Shown piece by piece: positions 43,801 through 57,100 of a stretch of DNA of 64,000 nt. The translations under genes and the position numbers were made by a program. The notes below the pieces were generated by a model, which was not told where the DNA came from, made no database searches, and was given only the letters and a program-made list of their open reading frames with translations. Numbering within the stretch: position 1 is the first letter of the stretch; the number at the start of each line of letters is the position of its first letter. This DNA is from Melastoma dodecandrum (taxonomy: Eukaryota > Streptophyta > Magnoliopsida > Myrtales > Melastomataceae): NCBI GenBank assembly GCA_029817715.1, contig JARUPY010000473.1:7904574-7968573 (forward strand). The letters are read 5' to 3'.

Positions 43801-46800
43801 GCATTTTCCGAAGCCTAAATGATCCCCAAATGCTTCCCAAACTATTTAAAATTGGAGTTCTACATTTGACATTCGGGTCCCTTTCGTTGCACAAGGAGGA
43901 ACCCCGCGCACAACTTAGGCTAGGTTGTGCATCCCGCATGCTCCGAACCTTGGTGCTTCCGAACTTGCATTTTCCGAAGCCTAAATGATCCCCAAATGCT
44001 TCCCAAACTATTCAAAATTGGAGTTCTACATTTGACATTCGGGTCCCTTTCGTTGCACAATGAGGAACCCCGCGCACAACTTACGCAAGGTTGTGCATCC
44101 CGCATGCTCCGAACCTTGGTGCTTCCGAACTTGCATTTTCCGAAGCCTAAATGATCCCCAAATGCTTGCCAAACTATTCAAAATTGGATTTCTACATTTG
44201 ACATTCGGGACCGTTTCGTTGTACAATGAGGAACCCCGCGCACAACTTACGCAAGGTTGTGCATCCCGCATGATCCGAACTTTGGTGCTTCCGAACTTGC
44301 ATTTTCCGAAGCCTAAATGATCCCCAAATGCTTGCCAAACGATTCAAAATTGGAGTTCTACATTTGACATTCGGGTCCGTTTCGTTGCACAATGAGGAAC
44401 CCCGCGCACAACTTACGCAAGGTTGTGCATCCCGCATGCTCCGAACCTTGGTGCTTCCGAACTTGCATTTTCCGAAGCCTAAATGATCCCCAAATGCTTC
44501 CCAAACTATTCAAAATTGGAGTTCTACATTTGACATTCGGGTCCCTTTCGTTGCACAATGAGGAACCCCGCGCACAACTTACGCACGGTTGTGCATCCCG
44601 CATGCTCCGAACCTTCGTGCTTCCGAACTTGCATTTTCCGAAGCCTAAATGATTCCCAAATGCTTCCCAAACTATTCAAAATTGGAGTTCTACAATTGAC
44701 ATTCGGGTCCCTTTCGTTGCACAATGAGGAATCCCGCGGACAACTCATGCAAGGTTGTGCATCCCGCATGCTCCGTACCTTGGTGCTTCCGAACTTGCAT
44801 TTTCCGAAGCCTAAATGATCCCCAAATGCTTCCCAAACTATTCAAAATTGGAGTTCTACATTTGACATTCGGGTCCCTTTCGTTGCACAATGAGGAACCC
44901 CGCGCACAACTTACGCAAGGTTGTGCATCCCGCATGCTCCGAACCTTGGTGCTTCCGAACTTGCATTTTCCGAAGCCTAAATGATCCCCAAATGCTTCCC
45001 AAACTATTCAAAATTGGAGTTCTACATTTGACATTCGGGTCCCTTTCGTTGCACAATGGAGGAACCCCGCGCACAACTTACGCAAGGTTGTGCATCCCGC
45101 ATGCTCCGAACCTTGGTGCTTCCGAACTTGCATTTTCCGAAGCCTAAATGATCCCCAAATGCTTCCCAAACTATTCAAAATTGGAGTTCTACATTTGACA
45201 TTCGTGTCCCTTTCGTTGCACAATGAGGAACCCCGCGCACAACTTACGCAAGGTTGTGCATCCCGCATGCTCCGAACCTTGGTGCTTCCGAACTTGCATT
45301 TTCCGAAGCCTAAATGATCCCCAAATGCTTCCCAAACTATTCAAAATTGGAGTTCTACATTTGACATTCGGGTCCCTTTCGTTGCACAAGGAGGAACCCC
45401 GCGCACAACTTACGCAAGGTTGTGCATCCCGCATGCTCCGAACCTTGGTGCTTCCGAACTTGCATTTTCCGAAGCCTAAATGATCCCCAAATGCTTCCCA
45501 AACTATTCAAAATTGGAGTTCTACATTTGACATTCGGGTCCCTTTCGTTGCACAATGAGGAACCCCGCGCACAACTTACGCAAGGTTGTGCATCCCGCAT
45601 GCTCCGAACCTTGGTGCTTCCGAACTTGCATTTTCCGAAGCCTAAATGATCCCCAAATGCTTCCCAAACTATTCAAAATTGGAGTTCTACATTTGACATT
45701 CGGGTCCCTTTCGTTGCACAATGAGGAACCCCGCGCACAACTTACGCAAGGTTGTGCATCCCGCATGTTCCGAACCTTGGTGCTTCCGAACTTGCATTTT
45801 CCGAAGCCTAAATGATCCCCAAATGCTTCCCAAACTATTCAAAATTGGAGTTCTACATTTGACATTCGGGTCCCTTTCGTTGCACAAGGAGGAACCCCGC
45901 GCACAACTTACGCAAGGTTGTGCATCCCGCATGCTCCGAACCTTGGTGCTTCCGAACTTGCATTTTCCGAAGCCTAAATGATCCCCAAATGCTTCCCAAA
46001 CTATTTAAAATTTGAGTTCTACATTTGACATTCGGGTCCCTTTCGTTGCAGAAGGAGGTACCCCGCGCACAACTTACGCAAGGTTGTGCATCCCGCATGC
46101 TCCGTACCTTGGTGCTTCCGAACTTGCATTTTCCGAAGCCTAAATGATCCCCAAATGCTTCCCAAACTATTCAAAATTGGAGTTCTACATTTGACATTCG
46201 GGTCCCTTTCGTTGCACAATGAGGAACCCTGCACACACCTTAAGCAAGGTTGTGCATCCCGCATGCTTCGAACCTTGGTGCTTCCGAACTTGCATTTTCC
46301 GAAGCCTAAATGATCCCCAAATGCTTCCCAAACTATTCAAAATTGGAGTTCTACATTTGACATTCGGGTCCCTTTCGCTGCACAATGAGGAACCCCGCGC
46401 ACAACTTACGCAAGGTTGTGCATCCCGCATGCTCCGAACCTTGGTGCTTCCGAACTTGCATTTTCCGAAGCCTAAATGATCCCCAAATGCTTCCCAAACT
46501 ATTCAAAATTGGAGTTCTACATTTGACATTCGGGTCCCTTTCGTTTGCACAAGGAGGAAGCCCGCGCACAACTTACGCAAGGGTGTGCATCCCGCATTCT
46601 CCGAACCTTGGTGCTTCCGAACTTGCATTTTCCGAAGCCTAAATGATCCCCAAATGCTTCCCAAACTATTCAAAATTGGAGTTCTACATTTGACATTCGG
46701 GTCCCTTTCGCTGCACAATGAGGAACCCCGCGCACAACTTACGCAAGGTTGTGCATCCCGCATGCTCCGAACCTTGGTGCTTCCGAACTTGCATTTTCCG

Positions 46801-49800
46801 AAGCCTAAATGATCCCCAAATGCTTCCCAAACTATTCAAAATTGGAGTTCTACATTTGACATTCGGGTCCCTTTCGTTGCACAATGAGGAACCCCGCGCA
46901 CAACTTACGCAAGGCTGTGCATCCCGCATGCTCCGAACCTTGGTGCTTCCGAACTTGCATTTTCCGAAGCCTAAATGATCCCCAAATGCTTCCCAAACTA
47001 TTCAAAATTGGAGTTCTACATTTGACATTCGAGTCCCTTTCGTTGCAGAAGGAGGAACCCCGCGCACAACTTACGCAAGGTTGTGCATCCCGCATGCTCC
47101 GAACCTTGGTGCTTCCGAACTTGCATTTTCCGAAGCCTAAATGATCCCCAAATGCTTCCCAAACTATTCAAAATTGGAGTTCTACATTTGACATTCGGGT
47201 CCCTTTCGTTGCACAAGGAGGAACCCCGCGCACAACTTACGCAAGGTTGTGCATCCCGCATGCTCCGAACCTTGGTGCTTCCGAACTTGCATTTTCCGAA
47301 GCCTAAATGATCCCCAAATGCTTCCCAAACTATTCAAAATTGGAGTTCTATATTTGACATTCGGGCACCTTTCGTTGCACAATGAGGAACCCCGCGCACA
47401 ACTTACGCAAGGTTGTGCATCCCGCATGCTCCGAACCTTCGTGCTTCCGAACTTGCATTTTCCGAAGCCTAAATGATCCCCAAATGCTTCCCAAACTATT
47501 CAAAATTGGAGTTCTACATTTGACATTCGGGTCCCTTTCGTTGCACAAGGAGGAACCCCGCGCACAACTTACGCAAGGTTGTGCATCCCGCATGCTCCGA
47601 ACCTTGGTGCTTCCGAACTTGCATTTTCCGAAGCCTAAATGATCCCCAAATGCTTCCCAAACTATTCAAAATTGGAGTTCTACATTTGACATTCGGGTCC
47701 CTTTCGTTGCACAATGAGGAACCCCGCGCACAACTTACGCAAGGTTGTGCATCCCGCATGCTCCGAACCTTGGTGCTTCCGAACTTGCATTTTCCGAAGC
47801 CTAAATGATCCCCAAATGCTTGCCAAACTATTCAAAATTGGAGTTCTACATTTGACATTCGGGTCCCTTTCGTTGCACAACGAGGAACCCCGCGCACAAC
47901 TTATGCAAGGTTGTGCATCCCGCATGCTCCGAACCTTGGTGCTTCCGAACTTGCATTTTCCGAAGCCTAAATGATCCCCAAATGCTTCCCAAACTATTCA
48001 AAATTGGAGTTCTACATTTGACATTCGGGTCCCTTTCGTTGCACAAGGAGGAACCCCGCGCACAACTTACGCAAGGTTGTGCATCCCGCATGCTCCGAAC
48101 CTTGGTGCTTCCGAACTTGCATTTTCCGAAGCCTAAATGATCCCCAAATGCTTCCCAAACTATTCAAAATTGGAGTTCTACATTTGACATTCGGGTCCCT
48201 TTCGTTGCACAATGAGGAACCCCGCGCACAACTTACGCAAGGTTGTGCATCCCGCATGCTCCGAACCTTGGTGCTTCCGAACTTGCATTTTCCGAAGCCT
48301 AAATGATCCCCAAATGCTTGCCAAACTATTCAAAATTGGAGTTCTACATTTGACATTCGGGTCCCTTTCGTTGCACAAGGAGGAACCCCGCGCACAACTT
48401 ACGCAAGGTTGTGCATCCCGCATGCTCCGAACCTTGGTGCTTCCGAACTTGCATTTTCCGAAGCCTAAATGATCCCCAAATGCTTCCCAAACTATTCAAA
48501 ATTGGAGTTCTACATTTGACATTCGGGTCCCTTTCGTTGCAGAAGGAGGAACCCCGCGCACAACTTACGCAAGGTTGTGCATCCCGCATGCTCCGAACCT
48601 TGGTGCTTCCGAACTTGCATTTTCCGAAGCCTAAATGATCCCCAAATGCTTCCCAAACTATTCAAAATTGGAGTTCTACATTTGACATTTGGGTCCCTTT
48701 CGTTGCACAAGGAGGAACCCCGCGCACAACTTACGCAAGGTTGTGCATCCCGCATGCTCCGAACCTTGGTGCTTCCGAACTTGCATTTTCCGAAGCCTAA
48801 ATGATCCCCAAATGCTTCCCAAACTATTCAAAATTGGAGTTCTACATTTGACATTCGGGTCCCTTTCGTTGCAGAAGGAGGAACCCCGCGCACAACTTAC
48901 GCAAGGTTGTGCATCCCGCATGCTCCGAACCTTGGTGCTTCCGAACTTGCATTTTTCGAAGCCTAAATGATCCCCAAATGCTTCCCAAACTATTCAAAAT
49001 TGGAGTTCTACATTTGACATTCGGGTCCCTTTCGTTGCACAATGAGGAACCCCGCGCACAACTTACGCAAGGTTGTGCATCCCGCATGCTCCGAACCTTG
49101 GTGCTTCCGAACTTGCATTTTCCGAAGCCTAAATGATCCCCAAATGCTTCCCAAACTATTCAAAATTGGAGTTCTACATTTGACATTCGGGTCCCTTTCG
49201 TTGCACAATGAGGAACCCCGCGCACAACTTACGCATGGTTGTGCATCCCGCATGCTCCGAACCTTGGTGCTTCCGAAGTTGCATTTTCCGAAGCCAAAAT
49301 GATCCCCAAATGCTTGCCAATCTGTTCAAAATTGGAGTTCTACATTTGACATTCGGGTCCCTTTCGTTGCACAAGGAGGAACCCCGCGCACAACTTACGC
49401 AAGGTTGTGCATCCCGCATGCTCCGAACCTTGGTGCTTCCGAACTTGCACTTTCCGAAGCCTAAATGATCCACAAATGCTTCCCAAACTATTCAAAATTG
49501 GTGTTCTACATTTGACATTCGGGTCCCTTTCGTTGCAGAAGGAGGAACCCCGCGCACAACTTACGCAAGGTTGTGCATCCCGCATGCTCCGAACCTTGGT
49601 GCTTCCGAACTTGCACTTTCCGAAGCCTAAATGATCCACAAATGCCTCCCAAACTATTCAAAATTGGTGTTCTACATTTGACATTCGGGTCCCTTTCGTT
49701 TGCACAAGGAGGAACCCCGCGCACAACTTACGCAAGGTTGTGCATCCCGCATGCTCCGAACCTTGGTGCTTCCGAACTTGCATTTTCCGAAGCCTAAATG

Positions 49801-52800
49801 ATCCACAAATGCTTCCCAAACTATTCAAAATTGGAGTTCTACATTTGACATTCGGGTCCCTTTCGTTGCACAAGGAGGAACCCCGCGCACAACTTACGCA
49901 AGGTTGTGCATCCCGCATGCTCCGAACCTTGGTGCTTCCGAACTTGCATTTTCCGAAGCCTAAATGATCCCCAAATGCTTCCCAAACTATTCAAAATTGG
50001 AGTTCTACATTTGACATTCGGGTCCCTTTCGTTGCACAATGAGGAACCCCGCGCACAACTTACGCAAGGTTGTGCATCCCGCATGCTCCGAACCTTGGTG
50101 CTTCCGAACTTGCATTTTCCGAAGCCTAAATGATCTCCAAATGCTTGCCAAACTATTCAAAATTGGAGTTCTACATTTGACATTCGGGTCCCTTTCGTTG
50201 CACAAGGAGGAACCCCGCGCACAACTTACGCAAGGTTGTGCATCCCGCATGCTCCGAACCTTGGTGCTTCCGAACTTGCATTTTCCGAAGCCTAAATGAT
50301 CCCCAAATGCTTCCCAAACTATTTAAAATTGGAGTTCTACATTTGACATTCGGGTCCCTTTCGTTGCACAAGGAGGAACCCCGCGCACAACTTACGCAAG
50401 GTTGTGCATCCCGCATGCTCCGAACCTTGGTGCTTCCGAACTTGCATTTTCCGAAGCCTAAATGATCCCCAAATGCTTCCCAAACTATTCAAAATTGGAG
50501 TTCTACATTTGACATTCGGGTCCCTTTCGTTGCACAAGGAGGAACCCCGCGCACAACTTACGCAAGGTTGTGCATCCCGCATGCTCCGAACCTTGGTGCT
50601 TCCGAACTTGCATTTTCCGAAGCCTAAATGATCCCCAAATGCTTCCCAAACTATTCAAAATTGGAGTTCCACATTTGACATTCGTCTCCCTTTCGTTGCA
50701 CAATGAGGAACCCCACGCACAACTTACGCAAGTTTGTTCATCCCGCATGCTCCGAACCTTGGTGCTTCCGAACTTGCATTTTCCGAAGCCTAAATGATCC
50801 CCAAATGCTTCCCAAACTATTCTAAATTGGAGTTCTACATTTGACATTCGGGTCCCTTTCGTTGCACAAGGAGGAACCCCGCGCACAACTTACGCAAGGT
50901 TGTGCATCCCGCATGCTCCGAACCTTGGTGCTTCCGAACTTGCATTTTCCGAAGCCTAAATGATCCCCAAATGCTTCCCAAACTATTCAAAATTGGAGTT
51001 CTACATTTGACATTCGGGTCCCTTTCGTTGCACAAGGAGGAACCCCGCGCACAACTTACGCAAGGTTGTGCATCCCGCATGCTCCGAACCTTGGTGCTTC
51101 CGAACTTGCATTTTCCGAAGCCTAAATGATCCCCAAATGCTTCCCAAACTATTCAAAATTGGAGTTCTACATTTGACATTCGGGTCCCTTTCGTTGCACA
51201 ATGAGGAACCCCGCGCACAACTTACGCAAGGTTGTGCATCCCGCATGCTCCGAACCTTGGTGCTTCCGAACTTGCATTTTCCGAAGCCTAAATGATCCCC
51301 AAATGCTTCCCAAACTATTTAAAATTGGAGTTCTACATTTGACATTCGGGTCCCTTTCGTTGCACAAGGAGGAACCCCGCGCACAACTTACGCAAGGTTG
51401 TGCATCCCGCATGCTCCGAACCTTGGTGCTTCCGAACTTGCATTTTCCGAAGCCTAAATGATCCCCAAATGCTTCCCAACCAATTCAAAATTGGAGTTCT
51501 ACATTTGACATTCGGGTCCCTTTCGTTGCACAATGAGGAACCCCGCGCACAACTTACGCAAGGTTGTGCATCCCGCATGCTCCGAACCTTGGTGCTTCCG
51601 AACTTGCATTTTCCGAAGCCTAAATGATCCCCAAATGCTTGCCAAACTATTCAAAATTGGAGTTCTACATTTGACATTCGGGTCCCTTTCGTTGCACAAG
51701 GAGGAACCCCGCGCACAACTTACGCAAGGTTGTGCATCCCGCATGCTCCGAACCTTGGTGCTTCCGAACTTGCATTTTCCGAAGCCTAAATGATCCCCAA
51801 ATGCTTCCCAAACTATTCAAAATTGGAGTTCTACATTTGACATTCGGGTCCCTTTCGTTGCAGAAGGAGGAACCCCGCGCACAACTTACGCAAGGTTGTG
51901 CATCCCGCATGCTCCGAACGTTGTTGCTTCCGAACTTGCATTTTCCGAAGCCTAAATGATCCCCAAATGCTTCCCAAACTATTCAAAATTGGAGTTCTAC
52001 ATTTGACATTCGGGTCCCTTTCGTTGCAGAAGGAGGAACCCCGCGCACAACTTACGCAAGGTTGTGCATCCCGCATGCTCCGAACCTTGGTGCTTCCGAA
52101 CTTGCATTTTCCGAAGCCTAAATGATCCCCAAATGCTTCCCAAACTATTCAAAATTGGAGTTCTACATTTGACATTCGGGTCCCTTTCGTTGCACAATGA
52201 GGAACCCCGCGCACAACTTACGCAAGGTTGTGCATCCCGCATGCTCCGAACCTTGGTGCTTCCGAACATGCATTTTCCGAAGCCTAAATGATCCCCAAAT
52301 GCTTCCCAAACTATTCAAAATTGGAGTTCTACATTTGACATTCGGGTCCCTTTCGTTGCACAATGAGGAACCCCGCGCACAACTTACGCAAGGTTGTGCA
52401 TCCCGCATGCTCCGAACCTTGGTGCTTCCGAACTTGCATTTTCCGAAGCCTAAATGATCCCCAAATGCTTCCCAAACTATTCAAAATTGGAGTTCTACAT
52501 TTGACATTCGGGTCCCTTTCGTTGCACAAGGAGGAACCCCGCGCACAACTTACGCAAGGTTGTGCATCCCGCATGCTCCGAACCTTGGTGATTCCGAACT
52601 TGCAATTTCCGAAGCCTAAATGTTCCTCAAATGCTTCCCAAACTATTCAAAATTGGAGTTCTACATTTGACATTCGGGCCCCTTTCGTTGCACAATGAGG
52701 AACCCCGCGCACAACTTACGCAAGGTTGTGCATCCCGCATGCTCCGAACCTTGGTGCTTCCGAACTTGCATTTTCCGAAGCCTAAATGATCCCCAAATGC

Positions 52801-54049
52801 TTCCCAAACTATTCAAAATTGGAGTTCTACATTTGACATTCGGGCCCCTTTCGTTGCACAATGAGGAACCCCGCGCACAACTTACGCAAGGTTGTGCATC
52901 CCGCATGCTCCGAACCTTGGTGCTTCCGAACTTGCATTTTCCGAAGCCTAAATGATCCCCAAATGCTTGCCAAACTATTCAAAATTGGAGTTCTACATTT
53001 GACATTCGGGTCCCTTTCGTTGCACAATGAGGAACCCCGCGCACAACTTACGCAAGGTTGTGCATCCCGCATGATCCGAACCTTGGTGCTTCCGAACTTG
53101 CATTTTCCGAAGCCTAAATGATCCCCAAATGCTTCCCAAACTATTCAAAATTGGAGTTCTACATTTGACATTCGGGTCCCTTTCGTTGCACAAGGAGGAA
53201 GCCCGCGCACAACTTACGCAAGGTTGTGCATCCCGCATGCTCCGAACCTTGGTGCTTCCGAACTTGCATTTTCCGAAGCCTAAATGATCCCCAAATGCTT
53301 CCCAAACTATTCAAAATTGGAGTTCTACATTTGACATTCGGGTCCCTTTCGTTGCACAATGAGGAACCCCGCGCACAACTTACGCAAGGTTGTGCATCCC
53401 GCATGCTCCGAACCTTGGTGCTTCCGAACTTGCATTTTCCGAAGCCTAAATGATCCCCAAATGCTTCCCAAACTATTCAAAATTGGAGTTCTACATTTGA
53501 CATTCGGGTCCCTTTCGTTGCACAATGAGGAACCCCGCGCACAACTTACGCAAGGTTGTGCATCCCGCATGCTCCGAACCTTGGTGCTTCCAAACTTGCA
53601 TTTTCCGAAGCCTAAATGATCCCCAAATGCTTCCCAAACTATTCAAAATTGGAGTTCTACATTTGACATTCGGGTCCCTTTCGTTGCACAATGAGGAACC
53701 CCGCGCACAACTTACGCAAGGTTGTGCATCCCGCATTCTCCGAACCTTGGTGCTTCCGAACTTGCATTTTCCGAAGGCTAAATGATCCCCAAATGCTTCC
53801 CAAACTATTCAAAATAGGAGTTCTACATTTGACATTCGGGTCCCTTTCGTTGCACAAGGAGGAACCCCGCGCACAACTTACGCAAGGTTGTGCATCCCGC
53901 ATGCTCCGAACCTTGGTGCTTCCGAACTTGCATTTTCCGAAGCCTAAATGATCTCCAAATGCTTCCCAAACTATTCAAAATTGGAGTTCTACATTTGACA
54001 TTCGGGTCCCTTTCGTTGCACAATGAGGAACCCCGCGCACAACTTACGC

Positions 54050-54150
54050 AAGGTTGTGCATCCCGCATGCGCCAAACCTTGGAGCATCCGAACATGCATT
54101 TTCGAAGCCTAAATGATCCAAAATGCTTCGCAAACTATTTAAAATTGGAG
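54050..54150. repeat. Divergent, shortened satellite monomer segment
   Basis: One segment departs from its neighbours: GCGCCAAACC for GCTCCGAACC, GAGCATCC for GTGCTTCC, single-base deletions in TTTTCGAAGCC and GATCCAAAATG, and TTCGCAAAC for TTCCCAAAC. The adjoining monomers are standard. Confidence 0.8.
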
Positions 54151-57100
54151 TTCTACATTTGACATTCGGGTCCCTTTCGTTGCACAATGAGGAACCCCGC
54201 GCACAACTTACGCAAGGTTGTGCATCCCGCATGCTCCGAACCTTGGTGCTTCCGAACTTGCATTTTCCGAAGCCTAAATGATCCCCAAATGCTTCCCAAA
54301 CTATTCAAAATTGGAGTTCTACATTTGACATTCGGGTCCCTTTCGTTGCAGAAGGAGGAACCCCGCGCACAACTTACGCAAGGTTGTGCATCCCGCATGC
54401 TCCGAACCTTGGTGCTTCCGAACTTGCATTTTCCGAAGCCTAAATGATCCCCAAATGCTTCCCAAACTATTCAAAATTGGAGTTCTACATTTGACATTCG
54501 GGTCCCTTTCGTTGCACAAGGAGGAACCCCGCGCACAACTTACGCAAGGTTGTGCATCCCGCATGCTCCGAACCTTGGTGCTTCCGAACTTGCATTTTCC
54601 GAATCCTAAATGATCCCCAAATGCTTCCCAAACTATTCAAAATTGGAGTTCTACATTTGACATTCGGGTCCCTTTCGTTGCACAATGAGGAACCCCGCGC
54701 ACAACTTACGCAATGTTGTGCATCCCGCATGCTCCGAACCTTGGTGCTTCCGAACTTGCATTTTCCGAAGCCTAAATGATACTCAAGTGCTTCCCAAACT
54801 ATTCAAAATTGGAGTTCTACATTTAACATTCGGGTCCCTTTCGTTGCACAAGGAGGAACCCCGCGCACAACTTACGCAAGGTTGTGCATCCCGCATGCTC
54901 CGAACCTTGGTGCTTCCGAACTTGCATTTTCCGAAGCCTAAATGATCCCCAAATGCTTCCCAAACTATTCAAAATTGAGTTCCACATTTGACATTCGTGT
55001 CCCTTTCATTGCATAATGAGGAACCCCGCGCACAACTTACGCAAGGTTGTGTATCCCGCATGCTCCGAACCTTGGTGCTCCCGAACTTGCATTTTCCGAA
55101 GCCTAAATGATCCCCAAATGCTTCCCAAACTATTCAAAATTGGAGTTCTACATTTGACATTCGGGTCCCTTTCGTTGCACAAGGAGGAACCCCGCGCACA
55201 ACTTACGCAAGGTTGTGCATCCCGCATGCTCCGAACCTTGGTGCTTCCGAACTTGCATTTTCCGAAGCCTAAATGATCCCCAAATGCTTCCCAAACTATT
55301 CAAAATTGGAGTTCTACATTTGACATTCGGGTCCCTTTCGTTGCAAAATGAGGAACCCCGCGCACAACTTACGCAAGGTTGTGTATCCCGCATGCTCCGA
55401 CCCTTGGTGCTTCCGAACTTGCATTTTCCGAAGCCTAAATGATCCCCAAATGCTTCCCAAACTATTTAAAATTGGAGTTCTACATTTGACATTCGGGTCC
55501 CTTTCGTTGCACAAGGAGGAACCCCGCGCACAACTTACGCAAGGTTGTGCATCCCGCATGCTCCGAACCTTGGTGCTTCCGAACTTGCATTTTCCGAAGC
55601 CTAAATGATCCCCAAATGCTTCCCAAACTATTCAAAATTGGAGTTCTACATTTGACATTCGGGTCCCTTTCGTTGCACAATGAGGAACCCCGCGCACAAC
55701 TTACGCAAGGTTGTGCATCCCGCATGCTCCGAACCTTCGTGCTTCCGAACTTGCATTTTCCGAAGCCTAAATGATCCCCAAATGCTTCCCAAACTATTCA
55801 AAGTTGGAGTTCTACATTTGACATTCGGGTCCCTTTCGTTGCACAAGGAGGAACCCCGCGCACAACTTACGCAAGGTTGTGCATCCCGCATGCTCCGAAC
55901 CTTGGTGCTTCCGAACTTGCATTTTCCGAAGCCTAAATGATCCCCAAATGCTTCCCAAACTAATCAAAATTGGAGTTCTACATTTGACATTCGGGTCCCT
56001 TTCGTTGCACAATGAGGAACCCCGCGCACAACTTACGCAAGGTTGTGCATCCCGCATGCTCCGAACCTTGGTGCTTCCGAACTTGCATTTTCCGAAGCCT
56101 AAATGATCCCCAAATGCTTGCCAAACGATTCAAAATTGGAGTTCTACATTTGACATTCGGGTCCCTTTCGTTGCACAAGGAGGAACCCCGCGCACAACTT
56201 ACGCAAGGTTGTGCATCCCGCATGCTCCGAACCTTGGTGCTTCCGAACTTGCATTTTCCGAAGCCTAAATGATCCCCAAATGCTTCCCAAACTATTCAAA
56301 ATTGGAGTTCTACATTTGACATTCGGGTCCCTTTCGTTGCACAAGGAGGAACCCCGCGCACAACTTACGCATGGTTGTGCATCCCGCATGCTCCGAACCT
56401 TGGTGCTTCCGAACTTGCATTTTCCGAAGCCTAAATGATCCCCAAATGCTTCCCAAACTATTCAAAATTGGAGTTCTACATTTGACATTCGGGTCCCTTT
56501 CGTTGCACAAGGAGGAACCCCGCGCACAACTTACGCAAGGTGGTGCATCCCGCATGCTCCGAACCTTGGTGCATCCGAACTTGCATTTTCCGAAGCCTAA
56601 ATCATCCCCAAATGCTTCCCAAACTATTCAAAATTGGAGTTCTACATTTGACATTCGGGTCCCTTTCGTTGCAAAATGAGGAACCCCGCGCACAACTTAC
56701 GCATGGTTGTGCATCCCGCATGCTCCGAACCTTCGTGCTTCCGAACTTGCATTTTCCGAAGCCTAAATGATCCCCAAATGCTTGCCAAACTATTCAAAAT
56801 TGGAGTTCTACATTTGACATTCGGGTCCCTTTCGTTGCACAAGGAGGAACCCCGCGCACAACTTACGCAAGGTTGTGCATCCCGCATGCTCCGAACCTTG
56901 GTGCTTCCGAACTTGCATTTTCCGAAGCCTAAATGATCCCGAAATGCTTCCCAAACTATTCAAAATTGGAGTTCTACATTTGACATTCGGGTCCCTTTCG
57001 TTGCACAAGGAGGAACCCCGCGCACAACTTACGCAAGGTTGTGCATCCCGCATGCTCCGAACCTTGGTGCTTCCGAACTTGCATTTTCCGAAGCCTAAAT

